DNA of 64,000 nucleotides from the NCBI GenBank assembly GCA_017463325.1, contig JAFTPK010000011.1, forward strand, positions 1-64,000, given 5' to 3'. The DNA is from Clostridia bacterium. GTDB lineage: Bacteria; Bacillota; Clostridia; Christensenellales; Borkfalkiaceae. The notes beneath the pieces are model-generated. The model saw nothing but the letters and a program-made list of their open reading frames with translations, was not told the DNA's origin and made no database searches. This document shows positions 1 to 8,759 of this stretch, one piece after another. The position numbers and the translations under genes were made by a program. Each line of letters starts with the position of its first letter. Within the stretch, counting starts at the first letter, position 1.

Positions 1-1
1 G

Positions 2-148
2 CCCACAGGAACGCTTTACGGCGGCACCTCGGTAGTGGCATCGGGCAGCTCCACCAATGCGGCGTATATCAAATTCGTACCGAGCGACAACATCGCACTC
101 TCGACGACCTATGTAAAGCGCCCCGGAAGCTCCTCCTATTGTTTTTAG
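2..148 (+). CDS. C-terminal end of an unknown protein (partial)
   Basis: An open frame enters from the left edge and stops with TAG at 146-148, leaving 48 residues. The tail is rich in Ser, Thr, Gly and Tyr and contains motifs such as YIKFVPSDN and TTYVKRPGSSSYCF. This composition fits the beta-rich end of a secreted or surface protein, but no family can be named from so little. There is no start codon in the window, so its length, signal peptide and operon are unknown. It reads in the same direction as the carbohydrate locus that follows, but 493 bases and a terminator separate them. Confidence 0.55.
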   Translation, partial: PTGTLYGGTSVVASGSSTNAAYIKFVPSDNIALSTTYVKRPGSSSYCF

Positions 149-290
149 CACTTGTCTTTTTGACAGTTGGGTTAATTCGTCATTGCCGAAGATGCAAATA
201 AAAAGTACTTTTTGTCCCACACACATACCCTAAAAACGAGATTTTGTCCCACACATACATTTTGCACTCATAAAAAAGCTGTCAGTGCAT

Positions 291-330
291 AAAAAGACGA
301 GATTTATTCAATCTCGTCTTTTTTATTTTT
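291..330 (+). terminator. Rho-independent terminator
   Basis: A perfect 14-bp stem (291-304 with 310-323), five-base loop TATTC, and a run of T after the stem. The mirrored A-run means it could work in both directions. It closes whatever is transcribed from the left. Confidence 0.85.
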
Positions 331-549
331 AGCTCTTTTCCACCATGAATAAAAATAATAAAATCGTACTTTTTTGTAAGAAAAGGACTGCAACGTATAG
401 CACGAAAAAAGTTGATTTTCTTGCCTGCATTTTTCTTTTAAAGAATAAGGTTTTTTACAAAAATATCCACGCAAACAAGAAAAAAGTGTAAAAAAGCACA
501 CATAAACTATCAAAAAAGTACGAGCCTATTAAAAGAATGAATAAAAAAT

Positions 550-579
550 TTGACTTTTCTTCGGTATATTTTTTATAAT
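550..579 (+). promoter_or_regulatory. Sigma-A promoter for the GH42-like/AraC/isomerase operon
   Basis: TTGACT at 550-555 and TATAAT at 574-579, 18 bases apart. Predicted start is near 586, giving a leader of about 56 bases before the ATG at 642. Confidence 0.75.
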
Positions 580-641
580 GAAGAAAATAATATTTTTCCT
601 TTTTCAAAAAGATAAAGAAAAACGGACGGTGGGGAAAAGCT

Positions 642-2684
642 ATGAAAAGAAAGGAAAGAAACAAGTTGGGGGCAGACGGTCACGGCTATATTTTGCGCTA
701 CTATTTACCCGTAAAACCGAATTTTGAGGAGGCTTTTACGGAAAAGCGTTTTCAAGAATTGTTACGGTTTTGCAAAACGGCAAAGGTAAACGCCGTGATG
801 TTTTACGTCGCGCTCGACCCTGATTTTTATTATATGCCCGAGAGCGTTTTGTACGCGCAAAGTCAAAAGGAGCAAATGCTGCCTTATATTAAACGATTGC
901 GCGAGGCGGGAATCGGCTATCAAATCAATTTTCAAAACTTGCTAGGTGCACAAACGGCGGGGGCGGATTTTTCCGATAGGTTACCTTGGGAGTCGCTTGT
1001 TGATCAGTACGGACGCAAGGTTTCCTGCGGTTGTCCGCTTGGAAAACAGTTTAGAGAACAGACGGCGCAACGGCTGGCGATTTGGGCGGAAACCCGCCCC
1101 GACGTTTTATGGATCGCCGACGATTTCCGTTTGCACGGTCACGGCGCACATGTGTTGGCAGCACAAGAGGGAAAAAGCGCCTACGTCGATTATTATTGTT
1201 TTTGTGATGAACATATTGCTCGTTTCAATGAACGTCACGCCACTTCGTATACCCGCGAGGGCTTAGTTGCGGAGATTTTGCGTGAGGGGACGCCGTCTTG
1301 GGCGCGCGTTGCCTATTTGGATTTTCTGTTGGAAACCATGACGGAAACAGCGGCTTGGATCAGGGAATGCGTGCAAACGGTCAGCCCTGAAACAAAGCTT
1401 GCGCAGATGACGAGCGGCCCCAATTCACACGCCGCTGAGGGGAGAATTTGGGGGGATTTTTTGACGGCCTTAACGGGAAAACAGTCGCCTATTTTACGAC
1501 CTACGTTCGGCCCCTATCATGAATATAATCCCTTGGATTTTGCGTCGAGCTACGCGTTACTTTCTCAGCTTCGGGCGCAGCTGCGAGAAAGCTATGTGGG
1601 GGAGGTGGAGTACTGCCCCGAAATCGAGAACACCCGTTTTACTGTTTGGTCGAAATCGGCCGCGGCAACGGCGTATCAACTTGCCTTATCGGCGTTTATG
1701 GGCTGTAAGGAAACGACGCTTTCCTTACACGATTTAGAGGGTGGGGCTTTCTTTGACGAGCCTGCCTATACGAAAATGTTGAAAAAGCAAAAAGTGTTTT
1801 TAGATCGTTTGACTCGTTTGGACTTAAAAAACTGTCGAGAAATCGGCGTGCAGATTCCTACGAGCGAACGGGGCGGTCGATACTATAACGCTCGTAAAAA
1901 TGCAAATTTCGGCGTTCTGCGTGGTGGGGAGAGTTATATTCAATCTTACCTTTTAAAAATGGGGATTCCGTGCGCGTACGTAAATTTTTCCGAAATTGAT
2001 GCGTCCAAGGCAGTAGCCTTGGACGCCTACTCGGCAAATATCCTGCCTGACGAGCAATTGAAAAGTATTTTGAGCGGCCGCGTCTTTTTAGAGGGCGGTG
2101 CTGTGGAAAAGTTGTTGGAACGGGGTTACGGCGAGGCAATCGGCGTAAAAAGGGTGATGGCGCAAAAGGTTTGCGTGCAATCGGAAATCTTTTTGGGGCG
2201 GGCGCGCGTGGACGGTACGTATATTCGGGTACCGTCGCGAATTCCTGCGTATGCGTGGTTGACGGCCGAGTTTGAAGAGGGAGTGGAAGCGTTGGCGAAT
2301 TTTGTTGCGCCCAAGGGCGAACGCACGCCGTCACTATTGCGCTATGAGAATAAATGGGGCGGACAGGTGGCTGTTTACCTCGCAAAAAGCGATTTTGGCG
2401 ACGGCTTTTTCACCCATCACCGCGTTGCCCTTTGGAAAGACCTTTTCGGGTGGTTAGATTCAACCCTGCCCCGTCTGGACGCTACGGCGTACACGTTGTT
2501 TGCCGTGCGGGAAACGAAGGACAAGAAACAGTATTGTTTGGTTGCAAATTTATCGGCTGATCGGGCACACAGGTACGTGATTAATGGGAAAGCCGTTAAG
2601 GAAACGTTGGATTTGTATCAAACGGCGGTGTACGAAATCAAGGGTGAAAAGAGAAAAAGGATCGGAAAAACGAAAGCTTTATAA
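642..2684 (+). CDS. Putative glycoside hydrolase, GH42-like TIM barrel
   Basis: This 680-residue protein has no signal peptide, so it is probably cytoplasmic. Residues about 15-370 read like a TIM barrel with alternating strands and helices. The strand ending WIADDF (D160, D161) and the later EVEYCPEIE segment (E321, E323, E327) are where GH42-type enzymes carry their acid/base and nucleophile. A middle domain (about 390-500) resembles the trimerisation domain of GH42 beta-galactosidases, and a small beta domain ends the protein. The start is supported by GGGGAAAAGCT upstream. It is the first gene of an operon with an AraC regulator and sugar-metabolism genes, which supports a glycosidase role. 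Family assignment is by overall layout, not by a diagnostic motif, and the substrate is unknown. Confidence 0.6.
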   Translation: MKRKERNKLGADGHGYILRYYLPVKPNFEEAFTEKRFQELLRFCKTAKVNAVMFYVALDPDFYYMPESVLYAQSQKEQMLPYIKRLREAGIGYQINFQNLLGAQTAGADFSDRLPWESLVDQYGRKVSCGCPLGKQFREQTAQRLAIWAETRPDVLWIADDFRLHGHGAHVLAAQEGKSAYVDYYCFCDEHIARFNERHATSYTREGLVAEILREGTPSWARVAYLDFLLETMTETAAWIRECVQTVSPETKLAQMTSGPNSHAAEGRIWGDFLTALTGKQSPILRPTFGPYHEYNPLDFASSYALLSQLRAQLRESYVGEVEYCPEIENTRFTVWSKSAAATAYQLALSAFMGCKETTLSLHDLEGGAFFDEPAYTKMLKKQKVFLDRLTRLDLKNCREIGVQIPTSERGGRYYNARKNANFGVLRGGESYIQSYLLKMGIPCAYVNFSEIDASKAVALDAYSANILPDEQLKSILSGRVFLEGGAVEKLLERGYGEAIGVKRVMAQKVCVQSEIFLGRARVDGTYIRVPSRIPAYAWLTAEFEEGVEALANFVAPKGERTPSLLRYENKWGGQVAVYLAKSDFGDGFFTHHRVALWKDLFGWLDSTLPRLDATAYTLFAVRETKDKKQYCLVANLSADRAHRYVINGKAVKETLDLYQTAVYEIKGEKRKRIGKTKAL

Positions 2685-2707
2685 ATGTCAGGTAAGAGGG
2701 AAAAAGT

Positions 2708-3535
2708 ATGATCAATGAATACGTTTTTGATAAATATGGGCTAAATCATCACGAAATCGACATTTCCATCAATTTGGTTTCGGTATATGACAGCTTGGCA
2801 AAGCCCTTTTTTCGGGGGATTTATCACGATTATAAAAAGGAACTGACGAGGCAAAACGATTTTATCGGGCTTGTGCATTGCGTCAAGGGAAAGGGCAAAA
2901 TTGCCACACGGGGTGAGGAATTTGTCTTGGAGGAAAATCAGGCTCTGTTTGTGCATTATCACAATTGCGTTTGTTTTAGCTCGGAGGGTGGCGATTGGGC
3001 TTTTTACACCGTTTGGTTTCGTGTAAACAATTTAAAGATTGAGTTGGATCGAGTGTATGACGTTGCGGTGACTGACGGCGAGAAAACGACGATAGAGAGA
3101 ATGATTTACCTTTTAAACACCAACGAGTATTTGAACTGTTGTAAGGCAAATACATTGGCACAGGGCTTAATTTTGGATATTCTTTCGGCGGTGGGAAAAA
3201 CGGAAAAGGAATCTGTGTACGCCGACAGCATGAAAAAAGTCGCGTTGTACGTCAGTCAGCACGTCAACGAAAATATTAGCGTTGCCGATTTGGCGGCTGT
3301 TTGTGCCTTTTCGAGAAACTACTTTTTCGTCATCTTTAAACAGTTCTTTAAAATGTCGCCCAAGGCGTATATTCAACAGGAAAAAATCAAAAAAGCCGCG
3401 TTTTTACTGTTGCATACCTCTACGCCGATCGCGAATATCGCCGACGAGCTATCGTTCTATTCTCCGGCGCATTTTACAAGCTGTTTTAAAAAGTGTTACG
3501 GGGTGACGCCGTCGGAATTTCGTCGGCAAAAATAA
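2708..3535 (+). CDS. AraC-family transcriptional regulator
   Basis: 275 residues. The N-terminal half (about 20-130) is a cupin-type sensor domain of the AraC-binding class, with HCVKGKGKI and a pair of beta-rich repeats. The C-terminal 100 residues carry two helix-turn-helix units: ISVADLAAVCAFSRNYFFVIFK and the conserved second helix region TPIANIADELSFYSPAHFTSCF followed by YGVTPSEFRR, the family signature. It probably binds a sugar and activates this carbohydrate locus. The ribosome site is AGAGGG, and the stop lies 10 bases before the next start. Its operator is not proven. The inverted repeat at 6313-6332 is one candidate. Confidence 0.9.
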   Translation: MINEYVFDKYGLNHHEIDISINLVSVYDSLAKPFFRGIYHDYKKELTRQNDFIGLVHCVKGKGKIATRGEEFVLEENQALFVHYHNCVCFSSEGGDWAFYTVWFRVNNLKIELDRVYDVAVTDGEKTTIERMIYLLNTNEYLNCCKANTLAQGLILDILSAVGKTEKESVYADSMKKVALYVSQHVNENISVADLAAVCAFSRNYFFVIFKQFFKMSPKAYIQQEKIKKAAFLLLHTSTPIANIADELSFYSPAHFTSCFKKCYGVTPSEFRRQK

Positions 3536-3545
3536 GGAGGCGTAT

Positions 3546-4406
3546 ATGAAAAAAATTGGCATACTCATTCGTTACGAAAATGAATTACAGGAAAAACAAA
3601 ATTTCCGCGAACGCTTTGAAGAGGCACAGGCAATGGGCATAGATTGTTGCCAGCTCTGTTTTCCCGAAGGGGTGGGATATACGGAGGAGGTCGCGGAAAA
3701 AATTAACGCGGCGGTGCTCTCCACGGGTTTTGAAATCTCTCTGCTTTGGGCGGGGTGGACGGGTGCAAACGACCCCGTTTGGAATTTCACCAAAGGACCT
3801 ACTCATTTGGGAATCGTGCCCATGGCTTACCGCGCACAACGTGTAAAGCAGCTCCAAGAGGCATCCGAATTTGCCTTGAAAATCGGCGTTAAGGATATTG
3901 CGACGCACGTTGGGTTTATTCCGGAGAATATGACTGATCCCGCATATGTGCCGCTCGTGGAAGAACTGAAAGAGCTTTGCGCGCTGTACGCCTCGCGTGA
4001 CCAGAATTTCCTGTTTGAAACGGGACAGGAAACCCCTGTGACGCTGCTTCGTACCATTGAAAAAATCGGCTTGAACAACGCGTTTATCAATTTTGACACG
4101 GCAAATTTGATTTTGTACGGAAAGGGGAATTCGGTGGACGCCGTGCGCGTGTTTGGAAAATATGTCCGTAATACGCATATTAAAGACGGAGTGTATCCCA
4201 CCGACGGAATGAGCCTCGGACGCGAGGTAAAAGTGGGTGAGGGGCTTGCGAATTTTCCCGCTTTGATCGCTATTCTGGACGAGGCAGGGTATGAAGGACC
4301 GTATACGATCGAGCGGGAAATTGCAGGCGAGGCACAGAAGAAAGATATTCGAGAAACGGTTGTGTATTTGCGCGAGCTGTTTAAAAAGATAGAGGAGAAA
4401 AAATGA
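3546..4406 (+). CDS. Sugar phosphate isomerase/epimerase family TIM barrel
   Basis: 286 residues of the xylose-isomerase-like (AP endonuclease family 2) fold. Metal-ligand positions typical of this family can be seen: FETGQETP (Glu after strand 5), NFDTANL (Asp), NTHIKDG (His) and a terminal TIEREIAGE (Glu). Relatives include sugar epimerases, dehydratases and lyases acting on 3-keto sugars, so the exact reaction cannot be read off. AGGAGG overlaps the end of the AraC gene, and the stop overlaps the next start (ATGA). The coupling to a second barrel of the same family and an oxidoreductase suggests that the three enzymes act on one substrate in sequence. Confidence 0.85.
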   Translation: MKKIGILIRYENELQEKQNFRERFEEAQAMGIDCCQLCFPEGVGYTEEVAEKINAAVLSTGFEISLLWAGWTGANDPVWNFTKGPTHLGIVPMAYRAQRVKQLQEASEFALKIGVKDIATHVGFIPENMTDPAYVPLVEELKELCALYASRDQNFLFETGQETPVTLLRTIEKIGLNNAFINFDTANLILYGKGNSVDAVRVFGKYVRNTHIKDGVYPTDGMSLGREVKVGEGLANFPALIAILDEAGYEGPYTIEREIAGEAQKKDIRETVVYLRELFKKIEEKK

Positions 4407-5257
4407 AATTTTCCGTATTCTTTTTATATCTTCTCCGTGTGGCAGAGCAAGAAAAAATAACGCTCGACGAGGCGTTGCACTATGCCGCGGAACTTGGCTA
4501 TACGGCGGTGGATATTGATAAGGACGAGTTAAAAAACTATCCCGACGCCTTACGCCTCATCCGTAAAAACGGGCTTACCGTTTGCAACATATACGGCGAA
4601 TACGATCTTGTAAACGGCAAGTGCTCCGACGCTTGCGAGTTGATCGACTATGCAAAGCAAAGCGGCGCGAAAGTGGCGATGCTGCTTGCGGGGAGTTTTG
4701 ACGCTGGGGAATTGACGGCAGAGCACATAGCGTCCGACGGGGCGATGAAACGGTTTTTGCGCGAAAATGAAAAGGCCGTCCGCGCGCTGCACGCGATCAA
4801 GAAAACGGCCGCTTACGCAAAAACGCAGGGGGTGGCATTGACGGTGGAATCGTTTGGGGGTAATCGCAGTCTTACCTCGTATATTAGCCAAATCGAGTGG
4901 TTGCTCGACGAGGTGGAGGAGCTTCACTTTACCTTTGATATCGGGAATTTCTATTTAAACGGACAGGACATTTTTAAGGCGTATGAAAAATTTTCGTCCA
5001 AAAGTGTGCACGTGCATTGTAAGGATTATTTGACCGAGCCTTCCGTAGGGAGTAAAGAATTTTCGTACGCGAAAATTTCCGTACCCGTCGGGCAAGGGAA
5101 AGCCCCGACGAAAGAGCTTGTAAAAAGGTTTTTAAAAGAGGGCTACGACGGGTATTTCACCGTCGAGTATTTGGGAATAGACGGCACGGCTAAGGTATTG
5201 AAAGAGTCTATGGAATATTTAAAAACGATCGGTAAGAAAAAGGGGGAAGAAGAATGA
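4403..5257 (+). CDS. Second sugar phosphate isomerase/epimerase family TIM barrel
   Basis: 284 residues, same xylose-isomerase-like fold as the preceding gene but only distantly similar. Family features are TVESFGGN (Glu), FTFDIGNFYLNG (Asp), VHVHCKDY (His and Asp) and YFTVEYLG near the end (Glu), consistent with a divalent-metal site. It overlaps the previous gene by 4 bases and the next gene by 4 bases, so translation of all three is probably coupled. Possible roles are isomerisation, epimerisation or elimination of an oxidised sugar. The sequence does not decide among them. Confidence 0.85.
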   Translation: MKFSVFFLYLLRVAEQEKITLDEALHYAAELGYTAVDIDKDELKNYPDALRLIRKNGLTVCNIYGEYDLVNGKCSDACELIDYAKQSGAKVAMLLAGSFDAGELTAEHIASDGAMKRFLRENEKAVRALHAIKKTAAYAKTQGVALTVESFGGNRSLTSYISQIEWLLDEVEELHFTFDIGNFYLNGQDIFKAYEKFSSKSVHVHCKDYLTEPSVGSKEFSYAKISVPVGQGKAPTKELVKRFLKEGYDGYFTVEYLGIDGTAKVLKESMEYLKTIGKKKGEEE

Positions 5258-6237
5258 AAAAAATAAAAATCGGGATTTTGGGTTGTAACTACATGGGCAA
5301 AATGCACGCCGATTGCTATGGAGCGATCGAGGGCGTGGAAATCGTTGCTGTGGCGGACTTAAACGAAGAAACGGCGAAAAATGTGGCGGGCAGGTATGGA
5401 TCGAAAGTGTATACGGACGCAAAAAAGCTGATAGAAGAAACCGAGCTTGACGCGGTGGATATTTGCTTGCCTACCTTTTTACATGCACAATACGCGACCT
5501 TGGCTATGGATCGGGGAATTCCATACCTCTTTATCGAAAAGCCTGTGGCACTCAATCAAGAGGAATGTGCGTTATTATTGCAAAAACAAAAGGAAACGGG
5601 CTGCCGCGTGCAGGTAGGGCAGGTGATCCGCTTTTGGGATGAGTACGTCTATTTAAAAAAGCTGTTCGACGAAAAAATGTACGGAGATGTGGTGAATGCA
5701 AGTTTTAAAAGACTCAGCCCTTCGCCGACGTGGAGCAGCAATAACTGGATGAAGAACACCAAGCTTTCGGGCGGAGCGATCGTCGATTTGCATATCCATG
5801 ATATCGACTATATGCTCTATTTATTCGGTGAACCAAAAAAGAGCAGCTATGTCAAGAATATCCGCGGCGAGCATAACTCGTATATTACCACCGTTTGCGA
5901 GTACGAGAATTTTGTCGTGAGCGTGGAGGGGACTTGGTTTTTGCCGCCTAGTTATCCGTTTAATATGTATTATCGCGTAGTGTTTGAAAAGGCGGTTGTG
6001 GAATACGACAAAGGAAAGGTGACCGTCTACGACGAGAATGGGAGCTTTACGCCGAGCATTGAAAAATCTGCCGCGGTTTTTGGGGATTTCGAGGGTGGAA
6101 ACATTTCCGAACAGAGCGGATATATTAACGAGCTTACCTATTTTATCGACTGTATCAAAATGGATAAAGAAATCGAAAGGGCGCGGCTTTGTGACGGCGC
6201 GCGTTCCTTGGCGTTTATTTTGGACGAACTGAAATAA
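5254..6237 (+). CDS. Gfo/Idh/MocA-family NAD(P)-dependent oxidoreductase
   Basis: 327 residues. The N-terminal Rossmann fold begins KIGILGCNYMGKMHADCY (a G-x-x-x-x-G-x-x-H variant of the dinucleotide motif), followed by VADLNEETA, where the acidic residue would bind the ribose. EKPVALN is the family's conserved EKP motif with the catalytic-area lysine. The C-terminal alpha/beta domain contains GGAIVDLHIHDIDYMLYLFG, matching the usual G-G-x-x-x-D-x-x-x-H-x-x-D substrate motif. Such enzymes oxidise or reduce sugar or inositol hydroxyls. It is the last gene of the promoter-550 operon. Confidence 0.92.
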   Translation: MKKIKIGILGCNYMGKMHADCYGAIEGVEIVAVADLNEETAKNVAGRYGSKVYTDAKKLIEETELDAVDICLPTFLHAQYATLAMDRGIPYLFIEKPVALNQEECALLLQKQKETGCRVQVGQVIRFWDEYVYLKKLFDEKMYGDVVNASFKRLSPSPTWSSNNWMKNTKLSGGAIVDLHIHDIDYMLYLFGEPKKSSYVKNIRGEHNSYITTVCEYENFVVSVEGTWFLPPSYPFNMYYRVVFEKAVVEYDKGKVTVYDENGSFTPSIEKSAAVFGDFEGGNISEQSGYINELTYFIDCIKMDKEIERARLCDGARSLAFILDELK

Positions 6238-6240
6238 AAG

Positions 6241-6285
6241 TCCCCCGTTTTGGGCTTAAACGAGGGAGCGTAAACGGATTTTTTT
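6241..6285 (+). terminator. Possible terminator after the oxidoreductase gene
   Basis: Inverted repeat 6241-6250 with 6258-6267 (one C/A mismatch) and loop TGGGCTT. A T-run follows only about 11 bases later (6279-6285), so termination may be leaky. Confidence 0.45.
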
Positions 6286-6309
6286 GATAGTTTTTAATAC
6301 TTTCGTGTA

Positions 6310-6338
6310 TTGTCATACAGGTTGATGTATGATAAAAT
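6310..6338 (+). promoter_or_regulatory. Promoter with a candidate operator for the transport/hydrolase operon
   Basis: TTGTCA at 6310-6315 and TAAAAT at 6333-6338, spacer 17. A perfect 6-bp inverted repeat TCATAC / GTATGA (6313-6318 and 6327-6332, gap 8) fills the spacer, which is a usual place for a repressor or for local control of RNA polymerase. Confidence 0.65.
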
Positions 6339-6365
6339 AATGATAAGGAGCGTATCGAGGAAAAA

Positions 6366-8759
6366 ATGAGGCAGACGGGACTTTCAGTTTATATTTATGA
6401 AAATGCTGATGAAACCGTTCGAGCGGCGGCCGCGTCCTTTCGAGAGGTTGTTAATTTGGTGACGGGCGCTTTCGTGCAGGTGGAAACGAAAAGCGAATTC
6501 AAAGCGGTTGTAGACGGGTTTGTTTTCGCTACCTTTGAAATGCTTGGCGCGCTCAAAGCGGAGTTTGATAAAGAAGAGGGGGAAATTTCGGGCGATAGCT
6601 TTTTCGTTAAGAAACGTACGGGCGTCGTATTTGTACTTTCTCATAGCTCTCGCGGGGTATATTACGGCGTGCACGAGCTGCTTGAAAGAAATTTACCCGT
6701 TGTGTTTTCCCGCGGTGCGAAAGAAGAGGCGTTGCAGTATGTAAAAACGGCCGATAGTATTTTTGAAAAAGTGGATTTCAAGGGGGCGTGTCCGTTTTTA
6801 GTGCGATCTTGGAATATCTGCGGGATCGGCTCTGAGGGGAAAGGACACTTAGATGACGGCACGGCGGAGTATTTGGCAAAAAATAAATCGAACGCCGCCT
6901 TTCACGCGATCGACGAAGGCTGGCGAAATTTTGGGTTTTTCCATAACGGGAAACGGGTTTCGGGGGTACAGGTATTTGACGAACAGGCGAAACACCACCC
7001 CGAATATTTCATGACAGACTCAGACGGGCTGCCGAAAAAGGCGTTCGGAGGGTATGAGAGCTTTCCAAATTATTATAACGCCGAGGTTGCGAAATTTTTG
7101 GCTCGACGTTTGGTGGAGGCTATGCCGTCTGAAAACGGAGAGGATATATATCATTGGACTATGCCCGATAATTCCTATTTTTATATGCAGGAAAACGGGC
7201 GGCGGTTACATGAGCTTCCTTTTACCTGCGACGACGGCACCGTGGTCTATCCTCACGAACACAATTATAAGTCTACGGTGTATTTTAATTTCTTAAATCG
7301 AGTGGTGCGAGAGGCGAATAAATTACGACCGAATACTTATTTACAGGCGTTTGCGTACATTTACGCTGAGGCGGCGCCCAAGATCGAGGTGGACGAGCGG
7401 CTGATCGTAATGATCGCGCCCATTCATACCAACGATAGGTATTCGTATAACGATCCCCGTTCGCAGAGCAACAAGGGGATTCGTGACAATATCCTTGCTT
7501 GGTCGAAAAAGACGAAAAATTTATATTTGTACACCTACTGGCAGTCTTTTCAGGGCACCAAGTATTCCCGTCCGATCTTGCGGGTGGTCAAGGAAAATCT
7601 TTTGTGGTTTCAAGAGCTTGGCGTAAAAGGGGTGACGGTGGAATCCACGCTCGATTGTTCTTATCGTGAGGATTTGAGTGCGGCGCAAAAATATTCCCGA
7701 CTTTTTTATGATATGAACGAGGCCTATCTTTGGGCGGTTTCCAAGCTTTTATGGGAGCCTACTGCGGATATAAACTCGCTTTTGGATAGATACGCGGCAA
7801 TCGTTTATAAAGAGTGCGCCGCGGAAATGCGAGAATATTTCAAGCTGCTTGAAAAAGGCTGGGAAAGCAAGGACGCCAGCGTTTGGTATACGACGGGCGG
7901 GGATATTTATTACCTGCAGCTGATCGTAGACGCGGGGGTGGACGAAGATATTCTTCAAACGCTTGCACAGGCTTTGGAAAAGGCAAAAACACCGTCGGTC
8001 AAACGGAAAGTGGCGGCGATTTACGAGGTGGTTTCGGGAGAAATTGAGCGGTATCGTTCCTTCGTTAAGGAGGAGGCAGTTGCCATCTGCTACGAGGGGG
8101 AAAGGGACGAACTTTTGTCCGAACGCTCGCTTGATTACGTAACAAATGTGGAAAGCGTATGGAATCAGGCGAAGCCGCTTACCGTATTGCGCCATAGCCG
8201 CTCTATGGAATATTATCCTGAGGAGGCGAGTTTTTCTTGTCGAATGTTGTACGACGATCAAAATTTATACGTCGGGTACACGGTGTTTGACGAGGGGCTT
8301 GCGCGGATAGAGGAATGGGAGGGCAGAAAACGATGCTTCCGCGAGGACGGAAGCGAGGTGGTTGCCGTTTCAGAAACGTACGTTGGCGGGGATATTCTAA
8401 ATCAAGCGGTCTATTACGCTTATATCAGCGGATTTATGGACGCGACGAGAGAGGCGCAGGGGGAATTTTATCAAAACGACGGTGCGATTAAAAGTATGCC
8501 GCGACCCGACGGGGTGAGAACGGTGACGTTCGTGCACTTAGATGACGAGAAAAAGAAACGCTATCATTTCCACGTGCAGGTGATCCCGTTCGCTGCACTA
8601 GGGGAAACGGCGGGAACGGTAAAGCCGTACGGTTCGTTTACTTACGTTTCCGATAAATACGGATGCGCGGGTTGGCTGGGCTACGGGCTTTGGAGTAAAC
8701 AAAATTTTCAGCCTTTTTATTTAGAAACTACTGTAAGGAGTACAGAAAATGGAAAATAG
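6366..8759 (+). CDS. DUF4838 glycoside-hydrolase-like protein with CBM9-like tail
   Basis: 797 residues, no signal peptide. Residues about 1-140 form an alpha/beta domain like the N-terminal domain of GH67 and GH20 enzymes, ending in SHSSRGVYYGVHELLERNLP. Residues about 145-430 match the DUF4838 barrel: HHPEYFMTDSDGLPKK, NYYNAEVAKFLARRL, the HWTMPDNS strand and APIHTNDRYSYNDP. The end (about 600-797) resembles a CBM9/DOMON sandwich with MLYDDQNLYVGYTVFDE. DUF4838 proteins sit in glycan loci and are thought to be hydrolases, but the chemistry is unproven. It is the first gene after promoter 6310-6338 and overlaps the permease gene by 11 bases. Confidence 0.8.
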   Translation: MRQTGLSVYIYENADETVRAAAASFREVVNLVTGAFVQVETKSEFKAVVDGFVFATFEMLGALKAEFDKEEGEISGDSFFVKKRTGVVFVLSHSSRGVYYGVHELLERNLPVVFSRGAKEEALQYVKTADSIFEKVDFKGACPFLVRSWNICGIGSEGKGHLDDGTAEYLAKNKSNAAFHAIDEGWRNFGFFHNGKRVSGVQVFDEQAKHHPEYFMTDSDGLPKKAFGGYESFPNYYNAEVAKFLARRLVEAMPSENGEDIYHWTMPDNSYFYMQENGRRLHELPFTCDDGTVVYPHEHNYKSTVYFNFLNRVVREANKLRPNTYLQAFAYIYAEAAPKIEVDERLIVMIAPIHTNDRYSYNDPRSQSNKGIRDNILAWSKKTKNLYLYTYWQSFQGTKYSRPILRVVKENLLWFQELGVKGVTVESTLDCSYREDLSAAQKYSRLFYDMNEAYLWAVSKLLWEPTADINSLLDRYAAIVYKECAAEMREYFKLLEKGWESKDASVWYTTGGDIYYLQLIVDAGVDEDILQTLAQALEKAKTPSVKRKVAAIYEVVSGEIERYRSFVKEEAVAICYEGERDELLSERSLDYVTNVESVWNQAKPLTVLRHSRSMEYYPEEASFSCRMLYDDQNLYVGYTVFDEGLARIEEWEGRKRCFREDGSEVVAVSETYVGGDILNQAVYYAYISGFMDATREAQGEFYQNDGAIKSMPRPDGVRTVTFVHLDDEKKKRYHFHVQVIPFAALGETAGTVKPYGSFTYVSDKYGCAGWLGYGLWSKQNFQPFYLETTVRSTENGK

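Larger units (their letters stand above)
149..641. other. AT-rich intergenic region with repeats, terminator and promoter
   Basis: No convincing gene lies here. Visible structures are a perfect 14-base palindrome (AAAAAGTACTTTTT, 200-213), a 13-base direct repeat TTTGTCCCACACA at 211-223 and 243-255, a 6-bp hairpin TGCACT/AGTGCA (263-289), a strong terminator at 291-330 and a sigma-A promoter at 550-579. Minus-strand frames across 304-664 are low-complexity, rich in Phe, Leu and Lys, and look like a by-product of AT-rich DNA. Confidence 0.6.

Noticed and set aside
304-664. Two overlapping minus-strand frames of 69 codons
   Set aside because: Low-complexity Phe/Lys/Leu composition in AT-rich DNA, no ribosome site, overlapping the terminator and promoter of the opposite strand.
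1858-2385. Long minus-strand frame opposite the GH42-like gene
   Set aside because: Arg/Pro-rich shadow of the coding strand, no ribosome site, and the plus-strand protein is continuous.
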